Below are positions 16,153 through 25,718 of a DNA stretch of 64,000 nucleotides, piece after piece (within the stretch, counting starts at the first letter, position 1; the number at the start of each line of letters is the position of its first letter). The notes below the pieces were generated by a model, which was not told where the DNA came from, did no database searches, and saw nothing but the letters and a program-made list of their open reading frames with translations. A program made the position numbers and the translations under genes. This DNA is from Olsenella intestinalis (GTDB taxonomy: Bacteria > Actinomycetota > Coriobacteriia > Coriobacteriales > Atopobiaceae): assembly GCF_023276655.1 (NCBI RefSeq), contig NZ_JALGRK010000001.1:887501-951500 (forward strand), written 5' to 3'.

Positions 16153-18195
16153 GTGACTGACAACGACATCAAGCCAACCGCAGACGACACCTCCGGACCT
16201 GTGCCCGCAGAGGCCGTCGAGCCCAAGGCCGGCGCCAAGCACACCGCCGAGGCGGTCTCGCAGGTCCGCCATGCCTCGCGCCACCTGCGCGACGACTCCG
16301 CCGAGGCGCAGCCCGCCGAGAAGAGCCGCTCCGTGCTCGGCGACCGCCTCGCCGCCGAGGGCATGGTGCCGGTCCTTGTGTGCCTGCTTGCGGCCGTGCT
16401 TATCGCGGGACTCGTGTGCGTGCTGCACGTGCCCAAGTACGCCGCCGACATCGACGACTACGCCCAGGCGCTCTACGCGCGCGGCGCCCTGTTCGACACG
16501 ACCAGCTACCTCATGCCGTACTCCATGGTGATCTACAGCGCGCCGGTGGCCTTCCTCTACGGGCTTCTGCCCTCCGTCCCCTGGTACCCGCTGTCCCTCC
16601 TCGCCATCCAGGCGGTGTCGTTCGCGGCCCTGTTCAACCTGGGTCGCAAGATTAAGGCGTCGGTCGCCCTGCGCGTGTTCGTGCTGGCGGCGCTCGCGCT
16701 CTGCGAGTTCGCGGTCTGCGACTACCTGACGTTCTCCGCGACCGCGGTCGTGGCGTTCGCTGCGGGCATGTCGCTTGTGCTGGCGAGGGGCTGCTTTTCT
16801 CGCCCGCGCTCGCTGGGGGCGGGTGCTGCCCTGGGGTACGTGCTCGTCCTGGTGGGCGTGGCCGTGCGCTACGACGTCTGCCTGGCGGCGACGCTGGTGT
16901 TCGTGCCGTTTCTGGTCTGGGCGGTCATTCACAACCGCAACCTGCGGACCATGCTCATGGCGCTCGGCGTCGTGGCGTGCATCGCGGTGAGCTACGTGTC
17001 GGGCCAGGTTGCGTGGAGGACGTGCCCGGGCTGGGAGGACTACGTGCCCAACCAAGAGGCCGCGTCGTCGATCGCGGACTACCCGCGCGTCAGCTACGAG
17101 GACGTGAGCCGCGTGGCGCCCCATCTCTCCAAGAACGACGTCGACATGCTGTACGACTTCATGTTCGTGGACTCCGACCCCTACAGCCTCGAGACCTTCC
17201 AGGCGATCGACGGCGCGGTGCAGACGTTCAGCACGCGCACGCTGATGGACGCCGTGCGCTCGAGGGTGTCCTACACGATGGTCGTCTTCGGCCTGCAGGC
17301 CCTGGCATTCGCGACCGCGGTGGTGATCGCCACCGGGCGCGGGCGGGCGATGCGCAGCCGCTGGCTGCCGTTCGCGGTCTGCGGCGTGACGCTCGTGGTG
17401 ACGTTCTTGCTGTTCCTGCGCGCGCGACCGCGCGTGCACGTGGTGCTGCCGCTGTTCGTGGCGACGATCTTCGCGCTCGTGGTGGCCGCGCTCAACGACA
17501 GGGAGGCTGACGCCCAGGGCGAGCAGCCGAGCGCGCCGCGCCTCGCGAAGTGGCTGGGCGTCGCCGCACCCGTCATGGGCATCGTGTGCTTCGCCCTTCT
17601 CGCCGCGCTCGTGGAGGTCAAGTACGCGCGCCCGCTGCAGCGCTCGCTCTCGGCCGAGCTCACGGCCAAGGCGCAGTCCTACGTGGACGCGCATCCCGAC
17701 CAGACCGTGCTGTTCCTGCGCTCGCAGGGCGTGATCGAGAACCACGACGCGTTCGCGTTCGACCGCTGGGACGTGCCCGACAATGTGGTGATGATCGGCG
17801 GCGGCTACGAGTACTACACCACGCCGTGGAAGAACTACCTGTCGCGCGCGGGGCTCGACCGCACGCACTACCTGTCCTACCTCGTGGAGGACAAGGGCAT
17901 GGTCAGCGTCAGCAGCGAGCGCATCGCCCACATGGTCGAGACCTACCTCGCCGAGCACACGGGCAAGGCCGTGCACGCCGAGAAGGTCCAGTCCATCGGA
18001 CGCGGCACCCAGTCGCCGGAGGAGTACTTCGTCTGGCGCTACGTGGCCGACGCCTCGTCCGCTCCCGCGGCCGGCGCGCCTGCGGCCGGCACGCCTGCGG
18101 CAGGGGCTCCCGACGGGGCCGCGCCTGCTGTGGGCGCTCCCTCTGTTGGCGCGGCCGGCGCACCTACCGCCGAGGGGGAGAGTGCTGCCGCGTAG
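16153..18195 (+). CDS. Large multi-pass membrane protein, possibly glycosyltransferase-like
   Basis: Codes for 680 residues from a GTG preceded by AGGGGAG. A polar N-terminus of about 65 residues is followed by about 11-12 membrane helices, with a periplasmic-side loop of about 100 residues (PGWEDYVPNQEA...) between helices 8 and 9, and a soluble C-terminal domain of about 140 residues. The topology and an acidic DIDDYAQ stretch soon after the first helix resemble polyprenol-phosphate-dependent glycosyltransferases of the GT-C type, but no family motif is certain. The final 45 residues are a low-complexity run of Ala-Pro-Ala-Gly. It stands alone between the tRNA and the ABC operon. Confidence 0.65.
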   Translation: MTDNDIKPTADDTSGPVPAEAVEPKAGAKHTAEAVSQVRHASRHLRDDSAEAQPAEKSRSVLGDRLAAEGMVPVLVCLLAAVLIAGLVCVLHVPKYAADIDDYAQALYARGALFDTTSYLMPYSMVIYSAPVAFLYGLLPSVPWYPLSLLAIQAVSFAALFNLGRKIKASVALRVFVLAALALCEFAVCDYLTFSATAVVAFAAGMSLVLARGCFSRPRSLGAGAALGYVLVLVGVAVRYDVCLAATLVFVPFLVWAVIHNRNLRTMLMALGVVACIAVSYVSGQVAWRTCPGWEDYVPNQEAASSIADYPRVSYEDVSRVAPHLSKNDVDMLYDFMFVDSDPYSLETFQAIDGAVQTFSTRTLMDAVRSRVSYTMVVFGLQALAFATAVVIATGRGRAMRSRWLPFAVCGVTLVVTFLLFLRARPRVHVVLPLFVATIFALVVAALNDREADAQGEQPSAPRLAKWLGVAAPVMGIVCFALLAALVEVKYARPLQRSLSAELTAKAQSYVDAHPDQTVLFLRSQGVIENHDAFAFDRWDVPDNVVMIGGGYEYYTTPWKNYLSRAGLDRTHYLSYLVEDKGMVSVSSERIAHMVETYLAEHTGKAVHAEKVQSIGRGTQSPEEYFVWRYVADASSAPAAGAPAAGTPAAGAPDGAAPAVGAPSVGAAGAPTAEGESAAA

Positions 18196-18351
18196 CAGGC
18201 GCATTGTTTCGCCTCCCGTAAATATGGGCTGAGGGCTAGGCAGGGCGGCTCGTCCGTGGCATTCTATGCTGCAAGGCTTCACCGCCGCGCAGAGAGCGTG
18301 GCTCGCACGACAGACCGATGCGTTTGGGCCATCCAGTAGAGAGGGGACACC

Positions 18352-19332
18352 ATGACCACCACCAACCCGCTCGACAAGATCATCCTCGACAGGCGCCAGG
18401 CCGTCGCCCTGGGCCTCGGCGGCGTCGCCACGATGGGCCTCGCGGCCTGCTCCGGCGCCGCGCCGGCTCCCGCGCCCGAGACCAGCAACTCGACCAGCAA
18501 CAACGGCCAGCTGAACACGGCCGTCTACGACACGATCATCGCCGGCGGCAAGGTCGCCTCCGACGCCGACATCGCCGCCAGCTCCTGGGCCTCCAAGGTC
18601 AAGCAGGCCGGCACCCTGCGCGTCGGTGGCGTCGAGACCTCCACGCTCTTCTCGCTGCGCAACGCCGAGGACAACTCGCTGCGCGGCTTCGACGCGGGCA
18701 TCTCTCAGCTGCTCGCCCGCTACATCCTGGGCGACGAGAAGAAGTACACGCTCACGAAGGTCACCTCCGACACGCGCGAGTCGGTGCTCACCAACGACCA
18801 GGTCGACTGCGTCTTCGCGACCTACTCCATCACGCCCGCCCGCAAGGAGGTCATCTCCTTCGCCGGCCCGTACTACAGCTCCCAGCAGGCGATTCTCGTC
18901 GCGAAGAGCAACGACGCCATCAAGGGCCTCGCGGACCTCGAGGGCAAGAAGGTCGCCGTGCAGTCCGGCTCCACCGGCCCCAGCATCGTCGCCGAGTTGG
19001 CGCCGAAGGCCGTCACGCAGGAGTTCAGCACCGACGAGGAGGCGCGCACCGCCCTCGAGCAGGGTCGCGTCGACGCGTACGTGATCGACCAGACCATGCA
19101 GATGGGCGCCATCGTCAAGAACCCCGGCAAGTACAAGATCGTGGGCGACCCGTTCGGCCCCAAGGACAACTACGGCGTCGGCATGCCCAAGGACTCCGAT
19201 GGCGTCGACTTCGTGAACGCCTTCCTCAAGAAGATCGAGGACGACGGCACCTGGACGGCGCTGTGGCAGGTTGCCATCGGCGACCGCACCGACGTGAAGA
19301 CCGCGCCCGAGCTTCCGGCCGTCGGCGCGTAG
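18352..19332 (+). CDS. Glutamate/glutamine-type ABC transporter binding lipoprotein
   Basis: A family 3 solute-binding protein of 326 residues. DRRQAVALGLGG at residues 13-24, followed by the lipobox LAAC, looks like a twin-arginine-type lipoprotein signal. The mature fold has GTLRVGGVETSTLFSLRN, LRGFDAGISQLLARYIL and ITPARKEVISFAGPYY, typical of glutamate/glutamine binders (GluB/GlnH type). GAGAGGGGACACC precedes the ATG. It heads a complete importer with two permeases and an ATPase downstream, separated from them by the hairpin at 19426. Substrate choice among Glu, Gln and Asp cannot be read from the sequence. Confidence 0.92.
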   Translation: MTTTNPLDKIILDRRQAVALGLGGVATMGLAACSGAAPAPAPETSNSTSNNGQLNTAVYDTIIAGGKVASDADIAASSWASKVKQAGTLRVGGVETSTLFSLRNAEDNSLRGFDAGISQLLARYILGDEKKYTLTKVTSDTRESVLTNDQVDCVFATYSITPARKEVISFAGPYYSSQQAILVAKSNDAIKGLADLEGKKVAVQSGSTGPSIVAELAPKAVTQEFSTDEEARTALEQGRVDAYVIDQTMQMGAIVKNPGKYKIVGDPFGPKDNYGVGMPKDSDGVDFVNAFLKKIEDDGTWTALWQVAIGDRTDVKTAPELPAVGA

Positions 19333-19425
19333 GACGTGCCGCAACGTTTCGGTGTTGTTCAAATTGTGACGTCGGGCGCGTCTGAAACCATCGCTCGCGG
19401 GTACACTCTGTAGGTGTGCCTAGTC

Positions 19426-19457
19426 AGGGACCCTCTGTCTTGTGGCAGGGGGTCCCT
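19426..19457 (+). terminator. Hairpin between the binding protein and the permease genes
   Basis: AGGGACCCTCTG (19426-19437) pairs over 12 bases with CAGGGGGTCCCT (19446-19457), one G-U pair, loop of 8. It is followed by CTTGTATAGGAGG, a short T-containing stretch that leads straight into the ribosome site of the permease. It may act as a partial terminator or RNA-stabilising stem that sets a higher level of the binding protein than of the permeases. Confidence 0.6.
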
Positions 19458-19475
19458 CTTGTATAGGAGGTGATC

Positions 19476-20135
19476 ATGGGGCTTCAGGAGCTGCTTTCCA
19501 CGTATGGCGGCATGTATGGCCAGGCTCTTCTCGTCACCTGGAGGATGACGGTCGTGTCGTACCTGGGGGCCATGGCGCTCGCCCTGATCGTCACGGTCGC
19601 GCGCGTGTCGCCGATCGCGCCGCTGCGCAAGCTCGGCGACTTCTACGTCCAGGTGTTCCGCAACATCCCGGGCGTGTCGCTGCTCATCATCTGCGTCTAC
19701 GCACTGCCGAACCTGCGGGTCGTGCTCGACTACGAGGCCTGCGTGATCGTCACCACCGTGCTGGTCGCGTCGGCGTTCGGGTCCGAGAACTTCATGAGCG
19801 GCATCAACACCATCGGCGTCGGCCAGATCGAGGCCGCGCGCTCGATCGGCCTGAGCTTCGGGCAGATCCTGCGCCACGTGGTCATCCCGCAGGCGCTGCG
19901 CTCGGCCGTGCTGCCGATGACCAACCTGCTGATCGCCGTCATGCTGACCACGGCGCTTGCCTCGCAGGTGCCGCTCGACCCGCCTGAGCTCACCGGCCTG
20001 GTCTCGTACATCAACACGAGGTCCGTCGGCGGCATCCTGCCGTTCTTCGTGTCGGCCGTCGGCTACGCCGGCACAGCCTTCCTGATCGGCATCGTGGGCA
20101 ACAGGATCGACAAGAAAGTGAGGATCCTGCGATGA
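19476..20135 (+). CDS. Amino-acid ABC transporter permease
   Basis: A 219-residue HisM/GluC-type inner-membrane subunit with about five helices. The ABC-coupling (EAA) loop is GVGQIEAARSIGLSFGQIL near residues 121-139, followed by VVIPQALRSAVLPM. The ATG at 19476 has a full AGGAGG 5 bases upstream. It forms the channel with the permease at 20132, whose ATG overlaps this stop (ATGA). Confidence 0.92.
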   Translation: MGLQELLSTYGGMYGQALLVTWRMTVVSYLGAMALALIVTVARVSPIAPLRKLGDFYVQVFRNIPGVSLLIICVYALPNLRVVLDYEACVIVTTVLVASAFGSENFMSGINTIGVGQIEAARSIGLSFGQILRHVVIPQALRSAVLPMTNLLIAVMLTTALASQVPLDPPELTGLVSYINTRSVGGILPFFVSAVGYAGTAFLIGIVGNRIDKKVRILR

Positions 20136-20977
20136 GCGCTGACACCATCTCCATGCGCGACGCGCTCTACGAGGCCCCCGGCCCCAAGACGCGCCGTCGC
20201 ATCGTCATCGGCACCGTGATCGCGTCGATCGCCCTCGTGGCGCTCGTGGCGGCCGTCGCGTGGCGCTTCTACATCACGGGCCAGTTCGCGCCGCAGTACT
20301 GGGAGTTCTTCACCAAGTGGTCCACCTGGAACTACCTGCTCTCGGGCCTGCTCGGCACCTTTGAGGTCGCGCTCACCGCGGGCGCCATCGCGCTCGTGCT
20401 CGGCGTCGTGTTCATGCTGGGTCGCATCAGCAAGAACAAGGTCGTCAGCACGATCTTCCGCATCGTGATCGACTTCTTCCGCGGCGTGCCGAGTCTGCTT
20501 CTGATCTACTTCTTCTTCCTGGTGATTCCCGCCTACGGCATCAAGATGTCGTCCTTCTGGATGCTCGCGCTGCCCATCTCGCTGACCGCGTCGGGCGTGC
20601 TCGCCGAGGTCTTCCGCGCGGGCGTCAACGCGGTGCCCGCCGGCCAGCGCGAGGCGGCGCTCTCGATCGGCATGAGCGAGGGCAAGGTCATGCGCAAGAT
20701 CATCCTGCCGCAGGCCGTGCGCTTCGTCATCCCGTCGCTCATCTCGCAGCTCGTGGTCGTGGTCAAGGACACCACGGTCGCCTACGTCGTGAGCTACCCC
20801 GACATGCTCCAGAACGCGCGCGTCCTCATCACCAACTACGACGCGCTCGTCTCGACCTACTTCGTGGTCGCCATCATCTACATCCTGATCAACTTCGCCA
20901 TCAACCAGGCGTCCATCTACGTGGCGCGCCGCTCCGGCACCAGGGTCATCTCGCGCAACCAGGAGGACCCCGTCTAG
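20132..20977 (+). CDS. Amino-acid ABC transporter permease
   Basis: A 281-residue second permease of the importer (GluD type), with an N-terminal cytoplasmic stretch of about 30 residues and about five or six helices. The EAA loop is AVPAGQREAALSIGMSEG near 170-187, then IILPQAVRFVIPSLISQ. Translation is coupled to the first permease by a 4-base overlap. Its partner ATPase starts 60 bases after the stop. Confidence 0.92.
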   Translation: MSADTISMRDALYEAPGPKTRRRIVIGTVIASIALVALVAAVAWRFYITGQFAPQYWEFFTKWSTWNYLLSGLLGTFEVALTAGAIALVLGVVFMLGRISKNKVVSTIFRIVIDFFRGVPSLLLIYFFFLVIPAYGIKMSSFWMLALPISLTASGVLAEVFRAGVNAVPAGQREAALSIGMSEGKVMRKIILPQAVRFVIPSLISQLVVVVKDTTVAYVVSYPDMLQNARVLITNYDALVSTYFVVAIIYILINFAINQASIYVARRSGTRVISRNQEDPV

Positions 20978-21037
20978 CCCGCGCCGCCCGCACGCCGCAC
21001 GCGAACCGCACGCACAACCTCCGCCGATTGGAGAGAC

Positions 21038-21823
<786 letters not shown>

Positions 21824-21891
21824 CACTGCTTGCCGCGCAACCTGGCACGTAGCTGGGGTATGATGCTCTGAGACGGCGAGGGGAGTTGCTC

Positions 21892-22941
21892 TTGATAAGC
21901 TTTTCCACCTTTCTCGGCATGCTTGCGCAGAACCCGTTTCTCGCGGTGACCATCGCGCTGGTCCTCGGCACCATCTTCGTCAACGGTGCGACGGACGCGG
22001 CCAACGCCATCGCCGAGGCCGTCGGCACCCGTTCCATCAAGGTCAACACCGCCATCCTCATGAGCGTGGCCTGCAACTTCGTGGGCCTCGTCGCCATGAC
22101 GGCCGTCTCGACCGCCGTCGCCGACACCATCAGCGGCATGGTCGACTTCGGCGGCGACTCGCACGCCGCCATGATCGCGCTTGCCGCGGCGACCGTGGCC
22201 ATCGTCGTCTGGGGGCTGGGGGCCTGGGTCTTCGGCATCCCCACGAGCGAGAGCCATGCTCTTATCGCCGGCCTCACCGGTGCGGCCCTGGCCGTGCACG
22301 GGGGCCTCGGCGGCGTCAACATGGGGGAGTGGATCAAGGTCATCTACGGCCTCGTGCTGTCGACCGTGCTGGGGTTCGCCGCGGGCTGGTTCTTCGCGTG
22401 GCTCATCCAGAAGGTCTGTCGCAACGTCAACCGCATCAAGGCCGACGAGACGTTCGGGCGCCTTCAGGTCGTCGGGTCCGCCTTCGTCGCGCTCATGCAC
22501 GGCGCGCAGGACGGTCAGAAGTTCATGTCCACCGCGATGCTCGCCATCGCGCTGTCCGCCAACATGACCGTCGCCGACATGGGTGGCTTCCCGCTCTGGA
22601 TCGAGATCCTCTGCGCCGCCGTGATGGCGATCGGCACCGGCGTCGGCGGCAAGCGCATCATCAAGAAGGTCGGCACCGAGATGGTCAAGCTCGAGAAGTA
22701 CCAGGGCTTCTCGGCGTCGATCAGCGCGACCATATCGCTTCTCGTCGCGACGCTCACGGGCCTTCCGGTCTCGACCACGCACGCCAAGACGGCCGCCATC
22801 ATGGGCTCCGGCGCCGCCAAGAACGTCCGCTCGGTCAACTGGAACGTCGCCAAGGAGATGGTCTACACCTGGGTCTTCACGTTCCCGGGCTGCGGCATCA
22901 TCGGCTACGCCCTGGCCCGCTTCTTCCTCATGGTCTTCTAG
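21892..22941 (+). CDS. PiT-family inorganic phosphate transporter
   Basis: A phosphate:cation symporter of the PiT family with about 349 residues and 10 or so helices. The two inverted family signatures are visible: FVNGATDAANAIAEAVGTRS near the N-terminus and ALMHGAQDGQKFMS in the second half, plus VSTTHAKTAAIMGSG. The TTG at 21892 is chosen as start because GAGGGGAG ends 6 bases upstream; an earlier TTG at 21886 touches that site. A TATGAT at 21859-21864 is a possible -10. The next gene is its usual DUF47 partner. Confidence 0.93.
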   Translation: MISFSTFLGMLAQNPFLAVTIALVLGTIFVNGATDAANAIAEAVGTRSIKVNTAILMSVACNFVGLVAMTAVSTAVADTISGMVDFGGDSHAAMIALAAATVAIVVWGLGAWVFGIPTSESHALIAGLTGAALAVHGGLGGVNMGEWIKVIYGLVLSTVLGFAAGWFFAWLIQKVCRNVNRIKADETFGRLQVVGSAFVALMHGAQDGQKFMSTAMLAIALSANMTVADMGGFPLWIEILCAAVMAIGTGVGGKRIIKKVGTEMVKLEKYQGFSASISATISLLVATLTGLPVSTTHAKTAAIMGSGAAKNVRSVNWNVAKEMVYTWVFTFPGCGIIGYALARFFLMVF

Positions 22942-22981
22942 ACGCAACCTGCACGCTCACGCACAATCGGAGGTATCTCAC

Positions 22982-23602
22982 ATGGCACGCATCGGCAAAG
23001 AGGACATCTTCTACACCCTCCTCAAGGAGTTCTCCGACGAGCTGCTCGAGGCCGCCGAGCTCTACCGCGACATCGTCTGCGGCTACCCCGACACCTTCTC
23101 GCGCATCCCGCAGATGAAGGTCATGGAGACCGAGTGCGACGAGCGGGTCAAGGCCATCATGGGCAAGCTATACACCTCGTTCATCACGCCCTTCGAGCGC
23201 GAGGACATCTCCGACCTCACGCTTGCCCTCGACGACGTCATCGACTGCATGAACGGCGTGACCAAGAGGCTCGACCTCTTCAACATCCAGGAGACCCGCG
23301 ACGAGGCCCCGCAGCTCGCCGAGCTCGCGCTGCTCTGCGTCAAGGAGGTTCACGACCTCATCTACCTGCTGCCCAACTACAAGAAGGAGCCGCGCGTCCT
23401 CGAGATCGCCTCCAAGATCTCCAACATGGAGGACGAGGGCGGCACCGTCTACGAGGCCGCCCTGCGCCGTCTCTTCCGCGAGGAGGAGAAGGGCAAGGTC
23501 ACGGTCGCGTGGCTGCGCCTGCTCGACCGCATGGAGAACACGATGCACGCCTGCGACCACGTGGCCGCGATCGTTCGCAGCGTTGTCCTCAAGAGCGCCT
23601 AG
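22982..23602 (+). CDS. DUF47/PhoU-like phosphate transport accessory protein
   Basis: A 206-residue all-helical DUF47 (TIGR00153) protein, distantly related to PhoU. These are encoded beside PiT carriers and are thought to gate or regulate phosphate uptake. Visible are the helix pairs around MKVMETECDERVKAIMGKLY and the acidic DISDLTLALDDVIDCMNG, which holds metal-binding Asp/Glu pairs in PhoU-type proteins. GGAGGT precedes the ATG. The next start overlaps its stop. Confidence 0.92.
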   Translation: MARIGKEDIFYTLLKEFSDELLEAAELYRDIVCGYPDTFSRIPQMKVMETECDERVKAIMGKLYTSFITPFEREDISDLTLALDDVIDCMNGVTKRLDLFNIQETRDEAPQLAELALLCVKEVHDLIYLLPNYKKEPRVLEIASKISNMEDEGGTVYEAALRRLFREEEKGKVTVAWLRLLDRMENTMHACDHVAAIVRSVVLKSA

Positions 23603-24108
23603 TGGACCCTGACGAGCTGTGCCGCGCCGAGGCCGCCCTCGCCGAGCGGCTTGAGTCGCGCGGGCTTGACGTCCGTCGCGTCGACCTGTCGGGGGCGCAT
23701 GCGCCCGAGGCGTTTGCCGCCGCGAGCCGCGGCCAGCGCAGCCTCGTGGTCCATGCGAAGGGCTATCCCGCGCAGGGCGAGAACCGTTGCGCGGCCTGGG
23801 TCGAGGGCGTCTTCTCGTGGGCGGGCCTCGGCCTCGAGGACGGCCACGCCTGCGACCTCTTCGAGCGCTACTGCACCCTGGACGACCCAGCCGACCTGCG
23901 CGTGGGCATGATCGTCGCCACGCCGCGCCATCCCTTCTCGACCGATGGCCTGCGCTTTGGCCACGTGGGCATCTACGTGGGCGACGGCGAGGTCATGGAC
24001 TGCACCTCGGACGGCGTCCGCACCGTGCCCCTGTCGCTCTGGCTCATGGGCTACGGAGCCCTCGACGAGCCGCGCTGGGGCTGGATGCGCGGCATCGCCC
24101 TGGCCTGA
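23602..24108 (+). CDS. NlpC/P60-like cysteine peptidase-fold protein
   Basis: Codes for 168 residues from a GTG that overlaps the DUF47 stop (TAGTG), so translation is coupled. The likely catalytic Cys is in GENRCAAWVEGVFS (about residue 61) and the His in FGHVGIYVGDGEVMDC (about 117), the order of papain-like NlpC/P60 enzymes. There is no signal peptide, which is odd for a cell-wall hydrolase, so it may act inside the cell. Its coupling to a phosphate-transport pair is unexplained. The choice of start rests on the overlap alone. Confidence 0.72.
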   Translation: MDPDELCRAEAALAERLESRGLDVRRVDLSGAHAPEAFAAASRGQRSLVVHAKGYPAQGENRCAAWVEGVFSWAGLGLEDGHACDLFERYCTLDDPADLRVGMIVATPRHPFSTDGLRFGHVGIYVGDGEVMDCTSDGVRTVPLSLWLMGYGALDEPRWGWMRGIALA

Positions 24109-24145
24109 GGGCGCGGGCGACGGGTGCGACCGCCGCCGTGCGTCC

Positions 24146-25198
24146 CTAGCGCGCGAGGGTCTGTGCGAACGCGAGCAGCTCGTCCACGTCGGACTCGCGC
24201 GTCGCCCACGACGTGACGAAGCGCACCACGCGCGTGTCGTCGTCGAGCACGTAGAACGTCTCGCACCCGCAGGCGTCGGCAAGGGCCTGCTCCTGGCTGG
24301 CGCTCACGCGGAAGAACTGCTGGTTCGACGCCGAGTGCCCATACGGCTCGAAGCCCAGGTCCACCAGGCCGTCGCGCAGGCGCGCCGCGCACGCGTTGGC
24401 GTTGCGGGCGTAGCGCCACCACGGCGCCTCGCTCTTCTCGCCCGGCGTGAACGCAGCCTCGAACTGGGCACCGAGCAGGCGTCCCTTCGCCATGAGTCCG
24501 CCGCGCTCCTTTTGGAGGTAGGGGAACGACTCCCTGAGCATGTCGTCGCAGATGACCATGGCCTCGCCGAACAGCAGGCCGTTCTTGGTTCCGCCGAGGT
24601 AGAACGCCGAGACGTTCTGCGCGATGTGCTCGAGCGTGAGGTCGTTTTCGTCGGACGTGAGTGCCGACGCGAGCCGCGCGCCGTCCAGGAACACGCGCAG
24701 GTCGTGGCTGTGCGCCCAGTCGCAGATCGCGTCGAAGCGCGCGCGGTCCCACACGCCGCCGATCTCGGTCGCGTTGGTGATGTAGACCAGGGCGGGCCTC
24801 GTCATGTGCCGCCCGGTCGAGGTCTGGAAGCGCCACACGCGCTCGGCCTCGTCGGGAGTCAGGAACCCGTCGGCGTCCGCGGTCGGGAGTACCGTACGCC
24901 CGCATGCCGCAATGGCTCCGGTCTCGTGCACGTTGATGTGGGCGTCCCTCGTGCAGATGACGCCCTCCCAGTCGCGCAGCATCCCCGTCACGCCGATCAC
25001 GTTGGCAGACGTCCCGCCCACGCAGAACTCGACGTCCGCGTCGGGCCGGCCGCACGCCGCGCGGATCAGCTCACGGGCGCGCTCGCAGTGGGGGTCGCCC
25101 TCGGTGTAGCCCACGCACTGCTCGTCGTTGGTGCGCACGAGCGCCTCGAGCACCTCCGGCGCCGCGCCCTCCGAGTAGTCGTTCCGAAACATCCGCAT
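24146..25198 (-). CDS. ltaE: Low-specificity L-threonine aldolase
   Basis: A PLP enzyme of about 350 residues that splits L-threonine or allo-threonine into glycine and acetaldehyde. Fold type I features are visible: RNDYSEGAAPEVLEAL at the start, the FCVGGTSANVIG cofactor loop, HINVHETGAI, and the Lys that binds PLP in YLGGTKNGLLFGEA (about residue 200). The ATG at 25198 is chosen because GAGGGGCG lies 8 bases upstream; an upstream in-frame ATG would add 28 residues outside the family. The gene points away from the nad operon and faces the 30-bp repeat array. Confidence 0.9.
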   Translation of the reverse strand: MRMFRNDYSEGAAPEVLEALVRTNDEQCVGYTEGDPHCERARELIRAACGRPDADVEFCVGGTSANVIGVTGMLRDWEGVICTRDAHINVHETGAIAACGRTVLPTADADGFLTPDEAERVWRFQTSTGRHMTRPALVYITNATEIGGVWDRARFDAICDWAHSHDLRVFLDGARLASALTSDENDLTLEHIAQNVSAFYLGGTKNGLLFGEAMVICDDMLRESFPYLQKERGGLMAKGRLLGAQFEAAFTPGEKSEAPWWRYARNANACAARLRDGLVDLGFEPYGHSASNQQFFRVSASQEQALADACGCETFYVLDDDTRVVRFVTSWATRESDVDELLAFAQTLAR

Positions 25199-25327
25199 GA
25201 GCAATCGCCCCTCGATGGTCATGGGCGCGACTGCGATCTGCTGCGCCACGCCCGCTTCACGTGGCCTTCGATGGTACGGCAACGGCGTGCCCCGTCCAAG
25301 TGCGCGCCCGGTCGCGCGCTGTTGCCG

Positions 25328-25477
25328 ATTACTCAGATTTCGGAAAGGACGCAGAGAATTACTGAGATTACGGAAAGGACGCAGATAATTACTCGAATTA
25401 CGGATTTGTCACGGCGGATTACTGAGATTACGGAAAAGGCACCGATTATTACTCGAATTACGGAATCGACACCGGCC
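25328..25477 (+). repeat. Five direct 30-bp repeats
   Basis: Units start at 25328, 25358, 25388, 25418 and 25448, an exact 30-bp period. Each begins with a conserved 16-base core close to ATTACTSRRATTACGG and ends with 14 variable bases, often GGAAAGGACGCA-like. The core is much richer in A and T than the flanks. The period is a whole number of codons and in one frame gives a ten-residue ITEITERTQ-like repeat, but there is no start or ribosome site, so I do not call it a gene. Confidence 0.9.
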
Positions 25478-25526
25478 CCCGCCCAGACCTTTTCGTAGGA
25501 CCGCAGGTAGACGAGGTTCGCGCTAA

Positions 25527-25540
25527 GCCAAGGCCTTGGC
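25527..25540. repeat. Perfect 14-bp palindrome between the two repeat blocks
   Basis: GCCAAGGCCTTGGC, centred in the 90-base spacer between the forward and the reverse 30-bp repeats. Confidence 0.6.
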
Positions 25541-25554
25541 GGCGTGCGTCGAAT

Positions 25555-25630
25555 CCGTAATCTGAGTAATCGGCGGTGTCAAAACTGAAATCTGAGTAAT
25601 AAAGTGCGTCCTTTCCGTAATCTGAGTAAT
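25555..25630 (-). repeat. Three 30-bp repeats in the opposite orientation
   Basis: The same core on the other strand (CCGTAATCTGAGTAAT on plus) lies at 25555, 25585 (diverged at its first base and at one internal base) and 25615, again with exact 30-bp spacing. The outermost unit (25605-25630) matches the first forward unit (25328-25353) at 25 of 26 positions, so the whole block is a large inverted repeat. Confidence 0.9.
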
Positions 25631-25694
25631 CACACCGTCCCTCCAACCCCACCCACCTGCGCCTTCGCGAATAACCTGCCCTCGGCCCAAAGAA

Positions 25695-25718
25695 CTGTCT
25701 TGTCAGATGGCAAGACAG
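25695..25718. promoter_or_regulatory. Operator-like palindrome over the nadA promoter
   Basis: CTGTCTTG (25695-25702), 8 bases, CAAGACAG (25711-25718). It covers the -35 TTGTCA and part of the spacer. Since the last gene of the operon encodes NiaR, a niacin-responsive repressor of NAD synthesis, this is the best candidate for its binding site. The site sequence itself I cannot confirm from memory. Confidence 0.6.

Noticed and set aside
25328-25498. Coding repeat (ten-residue ITEITERTQ units)
   Set aside because: The frame is open but is an extension of an antisense frame of ltaE, with no start codon or ribosome site; the inverted block gives a similar peptide on the other strand, which points to DNA-level repeats.
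25328-25630. CRISPR array
   Set aside because: The 16-base cores are spaced by only 14 bases, the variable parts are partly alike, orientation flips, and no cas gene is near.
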